This document shows positions 33,087 to 43,762 of a stretch of DNA of 64,000 nt, piece after piece; positions within the stretch are counted from its first letter, which is position 1; the number at the start of each line of letters is the position of its first letter. The position numbers and the translations under genes were made by a program. Origin of the DNA: Clostridia bacterium (GTDB taxonomy: Bacteria > Bacillota > Clostridia > Oscillospirales > Acutalibacteraceae); contig JAKSQO010000007.1 of the NCBI GenBank assembly GCA_024404095.1, positions 1-64,000 of the forward strand, written 5' to 3'. The notes beneath the pieces are model-generated. The model had not been told where the DNA came from, did no database searches, and worked only from the letters and a program-made list of their open reading frames with translations.

Positions 33087-35910
33087 ATATCATCTTTTTA
33101 AGATATTGACCTGTATATGACTTTTCACACTCAGCAACTTCCTCAGGTGTTCCTGTTGTAACTATTGTTCCGCCGTTGTCTCCCCCGTCGGGTCCGAGGT
33201 CTATAATATAATCGGCAGTTTTGATTACATCAAGATTATGCTCAATAACAAGCACAGTATTCCCCTTATCCACAAGCTTTTGAAGAACATCAACAAGTCT
33301 GTGAACGTCAGCCGTATGAAGTCCTGTTGTCGGCTCATCAAGAATATAAATTGTTTTTCCGGTTGAGGTTTTTGAAAGCTCAGTCGCAAGCTTTACACGC
33401 TGAGCCTCGCCGCCCGAAAGAGTAGTGGCGGATTGACCGAGCTTAACATATCCCAGACCCACCTCATAAAGCGTATTCAGCTTTTTGTGGATTTTCGGCA
33501 CAGCGGAGAAGAAATCAACCGCTTCCTCAACTGTCATTTCAAGCACATCATAAATCGTCTTGCCCTTGTATCTTACCTCAAGAGTTTCACGGTTGTATCT
33601 GCTGCCGTGACACACCTCACACGGAACAAAAATATCGGGCAGGAAATGCATTTCAATTTTAACAATACCGTCGCCCTGGCACGCTTCACAGCGTCCACCC
33701 TTGACATTAAACGAGAATCTGTTAGCCTTGTAGCCCTTAGCCTTGGCATCAGCTGTCATTGCAAAAAGCTCTCGGATATCGGTAAACACACCTGTATATG
33801 TTGCAGGGTTTGAACGCGGTGTTCTGCCTATCGGAGACTGGTCAATGTCTATAACCTTGTCAAGATTCTCTATACCCGTCATATCCTCGTGCTTGCCCGC
33901 AAACTTCTTTGCACCGTTTAGCTCGGTTGCAAGACGCTTGTAAATAATCTCATTCACAAGTGATGACTTACCCGACCCCGACACGCCTGTTACACAGACA
34001 AACTCGCTAAGCGGTATTTTAACATCAATATTTTTCAGATTATGCTCGCTCGCATTTGTAATTTCAAGATATTTTCCGTTGCCTGTTCTTCGTTTTTCGG
34101 GAACAGGCACTTTTTTCTTTCCGCTGAGATACTGACCCGTGATAGATTTTTCGCAGTTCATTATATCCTCAACTGAACCCGAGCAGACAACATTGCCGCC
34201 GTGAATTCCTGCGCCCGGTCCGATATCAACAATATAATCAGCAGAGAGCATGGTTTCCTCGTCATGCTCAACAACAATCAGAGTATTGCCGAGGTCTCGA
34301 AGTTCCTTTAAGGTGTCAAGCAGCTTTGCGTTGTCCTTCTGATGAAGTCCGATACTCGGCTCATCAAGAATATACAGCACACCCATAAGCGAAGAGCCTA
34401 TCTGCGTGGCAAGACGAATTCGCTGACTTTCACCGCCCGAAAGCGTACCTGACGAACGTGTAAGAGTCAGATATTCAAGACCCACGCTGACAAGAAAGTT
34501 CATTCGATTTCTGATTTCCTTAAGAATTGCATCGGCAATCATCAGCTCACGCTCAGAAAGCTCAAGACTGTCAATAAACTTCAAAGCCTCTTTGATTGAT
34601 TTCTTTGAAAACTCGTGTATATTGATTCCGCCGACAGTTACACACAGGCTCTCTTTTTTCAGCCTTGCGCCGCCGCAGTCGGGACAGTCCTCAACCGTCA
34701 TCAACTGTTCAATCTCACCGCGTGAATACTCGCTTGTGGTTTCGTTGTATCTGCGCTCAATATTATTGATTACGCCTTCAAAATCTGTCAGATAAGTTCC
34801 CTCTCCGTATGCATTTTTACGGGTCATTTTTATCTTCTTTCCCCTTGTGCCGTACATAAGTATCTTGCGAACCTCGGCAGAAAGCTCCTTGTAAGGAGTA
34901 TCAAGTGAGAAATCGTATTCATTGGCAAGCCCTTCAAAATACATCTGCGCTATCGTACTTCCGCCGTCCGCAACCGACCAGCCCGAAGCCTTGATTGCGC
35001 CCTGTCGGATTGAAAGCTTTTTATCGGGAACAACGAGATCCTCGCTCACCTTATAAGACACGCCGAGACCTGCGCACTTCTGACACGCGCCGAAAGGATT
35101 GTTGAAGCTGAACATTCTCGGGGAAAGCTCCTCAATGCTTACACCGTGCTCGGGACAGGCATAATTCTGAGAATAGAGTTGCTCCTCGCCGCCGATAACA
35201 TCAACAATCAGCAGACCGTTGGAAAGATTTGTCGCTGTTTCAACCGAATCGGTCAATCGACTTTTGATGCTGTCTTTTATAACAAGTCGGTCAACAATGA
35301 CCTCAATATTATGCTTTTTATTCTTGTCCATTGTGATTTTTTCGGACAAGTCATAGGTTATTGAATCAACCCTCACACGGACAAAGCCGCTTTTTCTTGC
35401 GCTTTCAAGCTCCTTGACATATTCGCCCTTGCGACCCATAACTATGGGTGAAAGAATCTGAATTTTTGTACCCTCGGGAAGTTCAAGAATTTTGTCAACA
35501 ATCGTATCAACACTCTGTCGGCTGATTTCACGTCCGCAAACAGGACAATGAGGAATGCCGATACGTGCATACAGCAGACGGAGATAGTCGTAAATCTCCG
35601 TAACCGTACCGACCGTTGAACGCGGATTTTTCGAGGTTGTTTTCTGGTCTATCGAAATTGCGGGCGAAAGTCCCTCAATATAATCAATTTTCGGCTTTTC
35701 CATCTGACCGAGAAACTGCCTTGCATATGAAGAAAGGGACTCAACATATCTGCGCTGACCCTCAGCATAGATGGTATCAAAGGCAAGCGATGACTTGCCC
35801 GAGCCGGAGAGACCTGTGAAAACAATCAGCTTGTCACGCGGAATTGATATATCAACATTTTTCAGGTTGTGCTCGCACGCACCCTTAACAAAAATATTTT
35901 TCTGCTGCAT
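33085..35910 (-). CDS. uvrA: Excinuclease ABC subunit A
   Basis: 941 residues, standard length. Two ABC ATPase units are present: Walker [11 protein letters not shown] near residue 34 and [10 protein letters not shown] near 640, signatures [12 protein letters not shown] and [12 protein letters not shown]. The zinc sites show [17 protein letters not shown] and [18 protein letters not shown]. It scans DNA for bulky lesions and loads UvrB. The start overlaps the uvrB stop (TAATG), so the two are translationally coupled. uvrC is not in the window. Confidence 0.98.
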   Translation of the reverse strand: MQQKNIFVKGACEHNLKNVDISIPRDKLIVFTGLSGSGKSSLAFDTIYAEGQRRYVESLSSYARQFLGQMEKPKIDYIEGLSPAISIDQKTTSKNPRSTVGTVTEIYDYLRLLYARIGIPHCPVCGREISRQSVDTIVDKILELPEGTKIQILSPIVMGRKGEYVKELESARKSGFVRVRVDSITYDLSEKITMDKNKKHNIEVIVDRLVIKDSIKSRLTDSVETATNLSNGLLIVDVIGGEEQLYSQNYACPEHGVSIEELSPRMFSFNNPFGACQKCAGLGVSYKVSEDLVVPDKKLSIRQGAIKASGWSVADGGSTIAQMYFEGLANEYDFSLDTPYKELSAEVRKILMYGTRGKKIKMTRKNAYGEGTYLTDFEGVINNIERRYNETTSEYSRGEIEQLMTVEDCPDCGGARLKKESLCVTVGGINIHEFSKKSIKEALKFIDSLELSERELMIADAILKEIRNRMNFLVSVGLEYLTLTRSSGTLSGGESQRIRLATQIGSSLMGVLYILDEPSIGLHQKDNAKLLDTLKELRDLGNTLIVVEHDEETMLSADYIVDIGPGAGIHGGNVVCSGSVEDIMNCEKSITGQYLSGKKKVPVPEKRRTGNGKYLEITNASEHNLKNIDVKIPLSEFVCVTGVSGSGKSSLVNEIIYKRLATELNGAKKFAGKHEDMTGIENLDKVIDIDQSPIGRTPRSNPATYTGVFTDIRELFAMTADAKAKGYKANRFSFNVKGGRCEACQGDGIVKIEMHFLPDIFVPCEVCHGSRYNRETLEVRYKGKTIYDVLEMTVEEAVDFFSAVPKIHKKLNTLYEVGLGYVKLGQSATTLSGGEAQRVKLATELSKTSTGKTIYILDEPTTGLHTADVHRLVDVLQKLVDKGNTVLVIEHNLDVIKTADYIIDLGPDGGDNGGTIVTTGTPEEVAECEKSYTGQYLKKMI

Positions 35911-37865
35911 TACTTTCCTTCTCTCAATTTGTTTATCCTGTCTCTGAGGTAGGCGGCGTGTTCAAATTCAAGTATCTTTGCCGCCGCTTTCATCTCAGCT
36001 GTAAGCTGTTTAATCATCTGTTCACGTTCCGCCCTGCTGAGCTTCTTTGTCGACTTCTGTTCAGATGAAGACGAAATTTCAAGCACATCACGTACATCCT
36101 TGCGGATTGTCTGCGGAATGATGCCGTGTGCTTCATTATAAGCCGCCTGCTTTTCACGGCGGCGCTGTGTTTCTTTAATAGCCGCTTCCATTGAACGTGT
36201 TACGGAATCAGCGTACATAATTACCGTACCCTCAGAATTTCGTGCCGCACGTCCGATTGTCTGAATCAGCGATGTTTCACTTCTGAGGAAGCCTTCCTTA
36301 TCCGCGTCAAGTATCGCTACGAGTGAAACCTCGGGAATATCAAGACCCTCACGCAAAAGGTTGATTCCGACAAGGACGTCAAACTCACCAAGTCGCAAAT
36401 CACGGATAAGCTTCATTCGTTCTATCGTGTCAACATCATAGTGCATATACCGCACCTTGATACCGATATTTTCTATATAGTCTGTCAAATCCTCCGCCAT
36501 CTTTTTGGTAAGCGTTGTTACAAGTACACGCTCACCTCGGTCAATACGGATATTGATTTCAGAAATCAGATCATCAATCTGACCGTCTGTCGGTCTGACG
36601 CTGATTTCCGGATCAAGAAGTCCTGTCGGACGTATAACCTGTTCGGCAATCTGAACACTTGTCTGCTTTTCAAATTCACCCGGAGTTGCGCTGACAAAAA
36701 TTTTCTGACCGATTTTGCTGTAAAACTCGTCAAAAGTCAGCGGTCGGTTATCATAAGCCGACGGCAGACGGAAGCCGAAGTTAATAAGGCTTTCCTTTCG
36801 TGAGCGGTCACCGCCGTACATACCTCTGACCTGAGGCAGAGTAACGTGTGACTCGTCGACAAACAGTACAAAATCGTCCGGGAAATAATCAAGAAGCGTA
36901 AACGGCGGTTCACCGGGCTTTCTTCCCGACATTATCGCCGAATAGTTTTCAATGCCCTTACAGAAACCTGTTTCCCGAAGCATTTCGATATCGTACTCAG
37001 TTCTCTGCTTGATTCGCTGAGCCTCAAGCAGCTTGCCCTGCTCGGTAAAGTCTGAATACTGCTCAAGCATTTCCTCATAAATCTGCTGTATAGAACGCTC
37101 CATTTTATCGGGCGAAACAACATAGTGCGAAGCGGGATAAATCGCAACGTGACTGACAACATTTTTCACCTGACCTGTCAGCGCGTTTATCTCGCTGATT
37201 CGGTCAATTTCGTCACCGAAAAATTCAACACGGATTGCATTCTCGTTTGAGTAAACGGGGAAAATCTCAACAACGTCTCCCCTGACTCTGAATTTATTTC
37301 TTGTAAAGCTTATATCGTTTCGCTCGTACTGAATTTCAATCAGTTTTCTGATAAGCTCATCACGGTTCTTTTCCATACCCGTACGAAGTGAAATTACCAT
37401 ACTGCGGTAATCAATCGGATCACCTAAGCTGTATATGCATGAAACGCTGGCAACGATGATGACATCACGTCTTTCCGACAATGCTGAGGTTGCCGAATGG
37501 CGAAGCTTATCAATTTCATCATTGATAGCGGAATCCTTTTCTATATAGGTATCAGTCGTCGGGATATATGCCTCAGGCTGATAGTAATCGTAATAAGATA
37601 CAAAGTATTCAACCGCATTTTCAGGAAAAAATTTCTTGAACTCAGAGCAAAGCTGTGCGGCAAGAGTCTTATTGTGAGCAAGCACCAATGTAGGTCTGTT
37701 CACCTTTTCAATAACCTTTGCCATTGTAAAGGTTTTACCTGAACCCGTAACACCTAAAAGCGTCTGTTCCTTATCGCCACGGTTAATCCCGCTGACAAGC
37801 TCATCAATTGCCTGCGGCTGGTCGCCCATCGGCTCAAACGGTGAATGTAAAATAAACCTGTCCAT
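35910..37865 (-). CDS. uvrB: Excinuclease ABC subunit B
   Basis: 651 residues. Walker [15 protein letters not shown] is near residue 39; the beta-hairpin region ([12 protein letters not shown]) and helicase motifs ([20 protein letters not shown]) follow, and the C-terminal UVR motif that contacts UvrC ([17 protein letters not shown]) is intact. It verifies damage and guides incision. AAAGGGG precedes the ATG. No GAAC-N4-GTTC box is seen in the 75 bases upstream, unlike the small gene at 124-366. Confidence 0.98.
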   Translation of the reverse strand: MDRFILHSPFEPMGDQPQAIDELVSGINRGDKEQTLLGVTGSGKTFTMAKVIEKVNRPTLVLAHNKTLAAQLCSEFKKFFPENAVEYFVSYYDYYQPEAYIPTTDTYIEKDSAINDEIDKLRHSATSALSERRDVIIVASVSCIYSLGDPIDYRSMVISLRTGMEKNRDELIRKLIEIQYERNDISFTRNKFRVRGDVVEIFPVYSNENAIRVEFFGDEIDRISEINALTGQVKNVVSHVAIYPASHYVVSPDKMERSIQQIYEEMLEQYSDFTEQGKLLEAQRIKQRTEYDIEMLRETGFCKGIENYSAIMSGRKPGEPPFTLLDYFPDDFVLFVDESHVTLPQVRGMYGGDRSRKESLINFGFRLPSAYDNRPLTFDEFYSKIGQKIFVSATPGEFEKQTSVQIAEQVIRPTGLLDPEISVRPTDGQIDDLISEINIRIDRGERVLVTTLTKKMAEDLTDYIENIGIKVRYMHYDVDTIERMKLIRDLRLGEFDVLVGINLLREGLDIPEVSLVAILDADKEGFLRSETSLIQTIGRAARNSEGTVIMYADSVTRSMEAAIKETQRRREKQAAYNEAHGIIPQTIRKDVRDVLEISSSSEQKSTKKLSRAEREQMIKQLTAEMKAAAKILEFEHAAYLRDRINKLREGK

Positions 37866-37894
37866 GCTCTGCCCCTTTCATATTTTACTCAGAT

Positions 37895-37926
37895 AAAAAG
37901 CAAAGCAAACGCTGAAAACAGCGTTT
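37895..37926 (-). terminator. Terminator of the rhamnose/polysaccharide group
   Basis: AAACGCTG (37907-37914) pairs with CAGCGTTT (37919-37926) around AAAA. On the minus strand it is followed by GCTTTGCTTTTTAT. It separates the acetyltransferase gene from uvrB. Confidence 0.7.
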
Positions 37927-37940
37927 TGCCACCTGCTTTT

Positions 37941-38495
37941 TTATTTTATCGTTTTAATTTCAAGCTCCCTGCCTGATGTAACAAGCGAATTCGCAGGGAT
38001 ATCACCCTTGACAACGCAGCCTGCACCGATAACGCAGTTATCACCGATTGAAGTGCCACGAAGAATTACGGTATTCGCACCAATCCAGCAGTTATCGCCG
38101 ATTGTGACAGACGCTGTCTTGAAGTATTCGCCGTTCTTTCTCGCTGTTCCGAATGCGTGGTCATGGTCATAGATACAGACATTCGGACCGAAGCTGCATT
38201 TGTCACCGATTTTTATGCTTTCTCTTGCAACAAAGGTACAGTTTCTGTTTATAAAAACTCCCTTTCCGAGCTGAAGCGTACCGCCGCTGATTGCTGAAAT
38301 GTGGAAGTTTTCCGCCGCGTCAATTCTTCCGATTATTATTTTCGAGTTCTTTCCGCAATTGAAATCTCCGAACAAAGCACATCGGTTTTTTATTAACTTG
38401 CCCTCTGTTTTTATTGTACCCTGATTTGACAGTCGGCTGAAAAAGAGCTTGAACTGAAAGTTCAGAATTTTAGAAAATTTTTTTGCGTTTCCCAT
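37941..38495 (-). CDS. Hexapeptide-repeat acetyltransferase (WcaF/LbetaH type)
   Basis: 184 residues from ATG 38493-38495 (GAGG eight bases upstream; an in-frame GTG overlaps that site). The left-handed beta-helix repeats are evident (GGTLQLGKGVFINRNCTFVARESIKIGDKCSFGPN is read as successive hexads), with the catalytic His in DHDHAFG and WIGANTVILRGTSIGDNCVIGAG. It would O-acetylate a sugar of the glycan made by this block. It is the last gene of the second polysaccharide group. Confidence 0.88.
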   Translation of the reverse strand: MGNAKKFSKILNFQFKLFFSRLSNQGTIKTEGKLIKNRCALFGDFNCGKNSKIIIGRIDAAENFHISAISGGTLQLGKGVFINRNCTFVARESIKIGDKCSFGPNVCIYDHDHAFGTARKNGEYFKTASVTIGDNCWIGANTVILRGTSIGDNCVIGAGCVVKGDIPANSLVTSGRELEIKTIK

Positions 38496-38500
38496 TTCGT

Positions 38501-39505
38501 TCACCTCGAAAAATGAGATATAAGAGAAATAACGGTTTTATAGCTTCTGATTTTAAACAGCTTATATATAACCTTAGTTTTAGTATCGAGAAACGAATCA
38601 TCATATGATTCGATAAGCTCATTATAGAAATCGTTATCATTGATATCGTCAAAAAAAGCAATCTTTTCCGTCTGCGGAATATCAGCCTTAATGATGCTCT
38701 TCACACAGCTCATCAGAGATTTAACTACAAGTGCCGCATATCTGCAATGTGTTTCCTCATTGTAAAAGGATGAGTTTTTCAGATAAGAAAACGCCTGCTC
38801 ACGTGCAGCAAGAATACTCTTATACCTGTCGGGCTTTGCGGTGTGAGTTATGCTTGCGTCATTCACACGGTAGTTATACCAGCATTCGGGTATGTAAACC
38901 GCTTTCTTTGAATTAAAAACAGGATAAAGCGACTGAATCAGATCCTCGCCGTGCTTATACTGTGCAAACCGAGAAAAATCAGTTGTATCCGCTTTCAGGA
39001 TTTCCGTGCGTATGGTTTTAGTGCACATTGAATTAAGATAATTGTTCAACAGAAACTCTTTTCTGAAGGTATCCATTTCCTTTTTATCGAAAACTTTTTC
39101 TTCCGCCCATGGTGTTGCCGCTTCGGTTGCTTCATCTGCGCTTACACGTCGGAACGAGCAGATAACCATATCGCACTTTTCTTTTTTTATTATTCCACTG
39201 AGTCGGTTAAGATAACACTTGTCAAGATAATCATCACAGTCAACAAACAGGCAGTAATCACCTGTTGCCTTTAAAACCGCAAAGACACGGGTCAGCAGCG
39301 GTCCTTCATTTTTTTTATGATAAACCTTTACACGTTCATCGGTAAAGCTGTCACAGATTTCAGCCGTGCGGTCAGTTGAGCCGTCATCAGCAAGAATGAT
39401 TTCAACATTCTCATAGTCCTGATTAAGAACCGATTCAACGCAATTTGAAAGATAATTTTCGCAATTATAAACAGGAATAAGAACAGAAAATTTTATCTTT
39501 TCCAT
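38501..39505 (-). CDS. GT2-family glycosyltransferase of the rhamnose block
   Basis: 334 residues, GT-A fold: FSVLIPVYNCENYLSNCVESVL, EIILADDGSTDRT and the DxD region FVDCDDYLDK near residue 96. The C-terminal part is helical. AGAGGTAAT precedes the ATG. The gene lies between the TupA-like and acetyltransferase genes with gaps of only 5-6 bases, so it belongs to the same transcript. The sugar donor is unknown; dTDP-rhamnose is possible from context. Confidence 0.9.
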   Translation of the reverse strand: MEKIKFSVLIPVYNCENYLSNCVESVLNQDYENVEIILADDGSTDRTAEICDSFTDERVKVYHKKNEGPLLTRVFAVLKATGDYCLFVDCDDYLDKCYLNRLSGIIKKEKCDMVICSFRRVSADEATEAATPWAEEKVFDKKEMDTFRKEFLLNNYLNSMCTKTIRTEILKADTTDFSRFAQYKHGEDLIQSLYPVFNSKKAVYIPECWYNYRVNDASITHTAKPDRYKSILAAREQAFSYLKNSSFYNEETHCRYAALVVKSLMSCVKSIIKADIPQTEKIAFFDDINDNDFYNELIESYDDSFLDTKTKVIYKLFKIRSYKTVISLISHFSR

Positions 39506-39511
39506 TTTATA

Positions 39512-40441
39512 TTACCTCTTGTCGGGCAAAGTAAGCCATTCCCCAAGCTTCAAATCCCACTCCTCGGGCTCAAACGGACTGTACCCTCCGCAGGGGTCGA
39601 GTGTAAGCTCAGAAAAATAGATTTTGCCGTTAATTTCATACAAATCAACACGCATGAACGGTAAACCCTCGGAAAGAACGCGTGCGATATCAAGCATTTT
39701 TTCACGGTTCACAGGTTCAGCAGGAAGATTTTCAAAAGGAAGATAATCCTTTCGGCAGAACGGAAGCGGTTTCCAGTCAAGCGTCAGGAAGCTGAGCCTT
39801 GCACCGTCGTGCGTTGCCATATTGCCCGAAATGTGGAACATCTTCGGTTCGCCGTTGAAGCAGTAGATTTTATAATTTATCAGATCACCTGCATCAAGCT
39901 CTGACAGAAATTCTTCGCATATAATTCTGCGTTTTATGTTCTTGTACTGCCACTCACGGCACACAAGATAGAAATTCTGATCAAGACCTTTTTGCAGATT
40001 CTTTTTTGTTTTTTCGATATCAAGCTTTGATTTATCCTTGCAGATGCACATGCCTACACCGGAATTGTGATTGCACTTAAGCACAAACTGCTCAGGCAAA
40101 GCGTCAAAATCAATTTCATCGGGGCTGTCCCATACACCGATAAGCGGTACAAGATATTCTTCGCCGATTTTTTCCCTGATATAATCACGGACAGCGTATT
40201 TATCCGATGTAATTGTGTAAAGCGGATTGTGGTCATAGACCTTCATCCATTGAAGCTTTTCGTTGAAAGTCTTAGGATTTTCAAGGTCAAGCTTTTTTCC
40301 TCTGTTTGCCTTATAAAGTCTGACAAGAAATTCCTCGTCAGGCATTTTATCATAAAATCCCTTGCTTGCAAGAAAATTGAACCTGCGCTGATAATTTGTC
40401 AAAAGCTTTATTCCGTATTTTATAACGTGCTTAATATCCAT
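39512..40441 (-). CDS. TupA-like ATP-grasp protein of the rhamnose block
   Basis: 309 residues and a clear relative of the protein at 28349-29275. It has KLDLENPKTFNEKLQWMKVYDHNPL, DKYAVRDYI, LPEQFVLKCNHNSGVGM and PFMRVDLYEINGKIYFSELTL (ATP-grasp acidic site). The probable role is ligation of an amino acid or similar group to a sugar acid during glycan assembly; the substrate is unknown. GGAGG precedes the ATG. Confidence 0.85.
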   Translation of the reverse strand: MDIKHVIKYGIKLLTNYQRRFNFLASKGFYDKMPDEEFLVRLYKANRGKKLDLENPKTFNEKLQWMKVYDHNPLYTITSDKYAVRDYIREKIGEEYLVPLIGVWDSPDEIDFDALPEQFVLKCNHNSGVGMCICKDKSKLDIEKTKKNLQKGLDQNFYLVCREWQYKNIKRRIICEEFLSELDAGDLINYKIYCFNGEPKMFHISGNMATHDGARLSFLTLDWKPLPFCRKDYLPFENLPAEPVNREKMLDIARVLSEGLPFMRVDLYEINGKIYFSELTLDPCGGYSPFEPEEWDLKLGEWLTLPDKR

Positions 40442-40461
40442 TCTGACCTCCGACGGGACTT

Positions 40462-41400
40462 TTATTCTTCATTATCCTCGTATGTGAGCAATTCCTTTAC
40501 AATATATATCGGTCGATTTTTACCCTGCATATATGTTCTTGCAAGATACTCACCCGCAATTCCGATAAACAGGAAATTCAGACCGCCAACAAAAAGAATG
40601 AGAGTTATTATTGCAATTGCCGATGTAATGCTGTGAGTTATTCCGCCGACAATAAGAGCAATTATAAGATACAGCACAGCGATAATCATTGAAGCCGCAC
40701 CTGCAAATGTTGCAAAGCGAAGCGGTGTTGTTGTGTAGCCTACGATACCCTCAACTGCATACTTGAACAGCTTAACAAAAGACCATTTTGATTCTCCGCC
40801 TGCACGCTCCTGAACATCATATGGAATAAACTTTGTATTAAAGCCGACAAACGAGAACAGACCCTTTGAGAAACGGTGATATTCGCACATATTGATAACC
40901 GCATCAACCATCGGTCTGCGCATAAGTCTGAAATCGCTTGCACCAGGATAAAACTCAACCTCGGAAATTTTGTTTATAAGAGAGTAAAATGTATCCTTGA
41001 AAAATACAAGAGCCTTGCTTTCCTTTCTCTCCGCCTGGTATGCTGCAACGCAGTCTGTGTCAGGCTCGTTATCAAGAATATCAAGCATTTCAAGTACAAC
41101 CTCGGGACGCTGCTGCAAATCGGCATCAATAACACAGGTAAAATCACCACTTGCATTTTTAAGTCCTGCATACATTGCGGATTCCTTGCCGAAGTTACGT
41201 GAAAAGCTGACAACCTTAACATTATCGGCAACCTTGTGGATTGCACGAAGTACGTTTAATGTATCGTCACGACTTCCGTCATTGACAAATACAAACTCAT
41301 AATCGTCAATCTTTCCCTCAAATACTTTTGTTACCTCTTTATAAAAATTGTAAACAACATCTTCCTCGTTAAAACAAGGAACAACTAAAGAAAGCTTCAT
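40462..41400 (-). CDS. GtrB/DPM1-like membrane glycosyltransferase
   Basis: 312 residues. The GT2 domain (LSLVVPCFNEEDVVYNFY, FVNDGSRDDTL, CVIDADLQQRPE) is followed by two C-terminal membrane segments (about 230-255 and 268-290). This architecture moves a sugar from a nucleotide onto undecaprenyl phosphate at the inner face of the membrane. The product could feed side-chain addition to the glycan. Starts directly after rfbD (one-base junction). A paralogue is at 61560-62513. Confidence 0.9.
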   Translation of the reverse strand: MKLSLVVPCFNEEDVVYNFYKEVTKVFEGKIDDYEFVFVNDGSRDDTLNVLRAIHKVADNVKVVSFSRNFGKESAMYAGLKNASGDFTCVIDADLQQRPEVVLEMLDILDNEPDTDCVAAYQAERKESKALVFFKDTFYSLINKISEVEFYPGASDFRLMRRPMVDAVINMCEYHRFSKGLFSFVGFNTKFIPYDVQERAGGESKWSFVKLFKYAVEGIVGYTTTPLRFATFAGAASMIIAVLYLIIALIVGGITHSITSAIAIITLILFVGGLNFLFIGIAGEYLARTYMQGKNRPIYIVKELLTYEDNEE

Positions 41401-42249
41401 TTATATTCCCTTCATTTCTTCAAAATATCTTTTTAAAGCATCCTGCCATGTCGGCAGTCTGTCAATTCCGGCATCATCAAGGCACTTTTTACTGAGCCTT
41501 GAATTGAGTGGGCGCTCTGCTTTTGCAGGGTACTCGCTTGACGGAATCGGCTTGATAACGCAGTTTCTGTTGCCAAGCTTCATAATTTCAGCCGCAAACT
41601 CCGCCCACGAACAATAATTCTCGTTTGTTCCGTGATAAATACCGTATTTCTCGGTAACTATCAAATCGTAAATAAGTCTTGCGAGGTCGGGCGTGTATGT
41701 TGGCGAGCCAATCTGGTCATCAACCACCGTCAGCATTTCACGCTCTGCGCCGAGGCGAAGCATCGTTTTGACAAAATTGTTTCCGTTTATGCCGAAAACC
41801 CACGATGTGCGGACAATGAAGTATTTGTCAAGAAGATTTCTGACAGCATTTTCACCGCCAAGCTTCGTACTGCCATAAACACTCTTCGGGTCTGTTGCAT
41901 CTGTCGGCTCAAAAGGATCTGTGCCCTTGCCGCCGTAAACATAGTCCGTGCTGACATAAAGCATTTTTGCATCAATATCCCTGCACGCTGACGCAATATT
42001 TTCAGTACCCGTCACATTTACTTTATAGCAGTTTTCGCTGTCGTCCTCTGCCCTGTCAACCGCAGTGTAGGCGGCGCAGTGAACAACAACATCGGGATTG
42101 TAATTCTCTATATATTCAACGGTTGCGGATTTATCCGTGATGTCAAAATCCTGCATATCAACGCCGAGACATTCAATCTGACGTGAATTAAGCACTTTGA
42201 TAACATCAAATCCAAGCTGACCGTTTACACCTGTAACAAGAACCTTCAT
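41401..42249 (-). CDS. rfbD: dTDP-4-dehydrorhamnose reductase
   Basis: 282 residues, short-chain dehydrogenase fold with GVNGQLGFDVIKVL at the N-terminus, STDYVYGGKG and the YGSTKLGGE motif (Tyr and Lys of the catalytic triad). It performs the last step to dTDP-L-rhamnose. AGAGGAAAA precedes the ATG. It is transcribed after rfbC with an 11-base gap. Confidence 0.95.
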   Translation of the reverse strand: MKVLVTGVNGQLGFDVIKVLNSRQIECLGVDMQDFDITDKSATVEYIENYNPDVVVHCAAYTAVDRAEDDSENCYKVNVTGTENIASACRDIDAKMLYVSTDYVYGGKGTDPFEPTDATDPKSVYGSTKLGGENAVRNLLDKYFIVRTSWVFGINGNNFVKTMLRLGAEREMLTVVDDQIGSPTYTPDLARLIYDLIVTEKYGIYHGTNENYCSWAEFAAEIMKLGNRNCVIKPIPSSEYPAKAERPLNSRLSKKCLDDAGIDRLPTWQDALKRYFEEMKGI

Positions 42250-42260
42250 TCTTTTTCCTC

Positions 42261-42812
42261 TCAGTAAACAAATTCAACGTCGCTGTCCTTGAGAAGCGGA
42301 GCTTTCATATCCTTTGCAGAGAGAATCGGGTTTTCAATGCCCCAATCCACACCGATTTCGGGATCGTTAAACTTGATGCTTCTGTCATCCTCGGGGCAGT
42401 AGAACTCATCAACCTTATACATAACCTCAACATCATCTGTCAAAGTTACAAAACCGTGAAGACATCCCTTTGGAATAAAGAAGGACTTTTTGTTTTCACC
42501 ACTGAGCTTGACCGCTGTCCATTTCATATATGTCGGAGAACCTTTTCGGATATCAACTGCAACATCCATAATCCCACCGCGGATGCAAGTCAGGAGCTTA
42601 CTCTGCGACGTCGGGTTCTTCTGACAGTGAAGTCCTCTAAGAGTACCCTTTTCCGCAGAAAAAGATCGGTTATCCTGAACAAATTCAATATCAATACCGA
42701 GGTCTTTCAGCTTTTTTGCAGAGTATGATTCCATAAACCATCCTCTGTGGTCACCAAAAACATCAGGCTCAATAATTATTGCGCCGTCAACCTCTGTGTT
42801 TACTGCTTTCAT
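42261..42812 (-). CDS. rfbC: dTDP-4-dehydrorhamnose 3,5-epimerase
   Basis: 183 residues from ATG 42810-42812 (GAGG upstream; the upstream in-frame extension overlaps rfbA and was rejected). The cupin-type core has DHRGWFMESYS, FVQDNRSFS, GTLRGLHCQ with the catalytic His, and FIPKGCLHGF. It makes the third intermediate of the dTDP-L-rhamnose pathway. It lies directly between rfbA and rfbD. Confidence 0.95.
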   Translation of the reverse strand: MKAVNTEVDGAIIIEPDVFGDHRGWFMESYSAKKLKDLGIDIEFVQDNRSFSAEKGTLRGLHCQKNPTSQSKLLTCIRGGIMDVAVDIRKGSPTYMKWTAVKLSGENKKSFFIPKGCLHGFVTLTDDVEVMYKVDEFYCPEDDRSIKFNDPEIGVDWGIENPILSAKDMKAPLLKDSDVEFVY

Positions 42813-42826
42813 ATTTTTGCCTCTTT

Positions 42827-43750
42827 TCAGTCGTTTTCCTTGCCCCATCTCGGTCTTTCGCCGAGAATATCGGAATACATAATTTTGCCCTCAGCAACCT
42901 TCATAAGATGCTGACCGTATGCAGATTTACCGTATTTCTGAGCGGACTCAATAAGAGTCTTCTTTGAAATCCAACGCATATTATATGCAATTTCTTCGGG
43001 GGCTGAAACCATAATGCCCTGTAGATTTTCAACTGTTCTTATGAAGTTGCACGCATCCGTAAGTGCATCAACTGTACCTGTATCAAGCCATGCAAAACCG
43101 CGTCCCATAAGCTTGATATCAAGATCACCGTTTTCAAGATATATCTGATTGATATCGGAAATTTCAAGCTCTCCTCTCGCTGACGGTTTAAGATTCTTCG
43201 CATATTCAACAACGCGGTTATCGTAGAAATAAAGTCCTGTTACCGCATAGTTTGATTTCGGATTTTTCGGCTTTTCAACAATAGAAACAGGCTTACCGTC
43301 TTTATCAAACTCAACAACACCAAACTGCTCGGGATTGTCAACATGATAACCGAAAATAGTCGCTCTGTCCTTATTCTTTGCAGCCTGTCTGAGCATATGA
43401 CCGAATCCGCTGCCGTAGAAAAGGTTGTCGCCGAGAACCATGGCAACGCTGTCCTTACCGATAAACTCCTCACCGATAACGAATGCCTGAGCAAGTCCGT
43501 CGGGGCTTTCCTGAACTGCATAGGAAAGCTTAAGTCCGAACTGATGTCCGTCACCGAGAAGTGTTCTGAACTTCGGTGTATCGTCGGGAGTTGATATAAT
43601 AAGTATTTCTCTGATTCCTGCCAGCATAAGTGTTGACATAGGATAATAAATCATCGGCTTGTCATAAACAGGCAGAAGCTGTTTACTTGTAACCATTGTG
43701 AGGGGGTAAAGACGTGTGCCTGAACCGCCTGCAAGTATTATTCCTTTCAT
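42827..43750 (-). CDS. rfbA: Glucose-1-phosphate thymidylyltransferase
   Basis: 307 residues. The nucleotide-binding [11 protein letters not shown] motif is at residues 8-18, then [17 protein letters not shown] and LGDNLFYG. It makes dTDP-glucose, first step of dTDP-rhamnose synthesis. ATG 43748-43750 has GGAGG upstream; a TTG four codons earlier overlaps it. The second-step gene rfbB (dTDP-glucose 4,6-dehydratase) is missing from this block. Confidence 0.95.
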   Translation of the reverse strand: MKGIILAGGSGTRLYPLTMVTSKQLLPVYDKPMIYYPMSTLMLAGIREILIISTPDDTPKFRTLLGDGHQFGLKLSYAVQESPDGLAQAFVIGEEFIGKDSVAMVLGDNLFYGSGFGHMLRQAAKNKDRATIFGYHVDNPEQFGVVEFDKDGKPVSIVEKPKNPKSNYAVTGLYFYDNRVVEYAKNLKPSARGELEISDINQIYLENGDLDIKLMGRGFAWLDTGTVDALTDACNFIRTVENLQGIMVSAPEEIAYNMRWISKKTLIESAQKYGKSAYGQHLMKVAEGKIMYSDILGERPRWGKEND

Positions 43751-43762
43751 ACGTTCCTCCAA

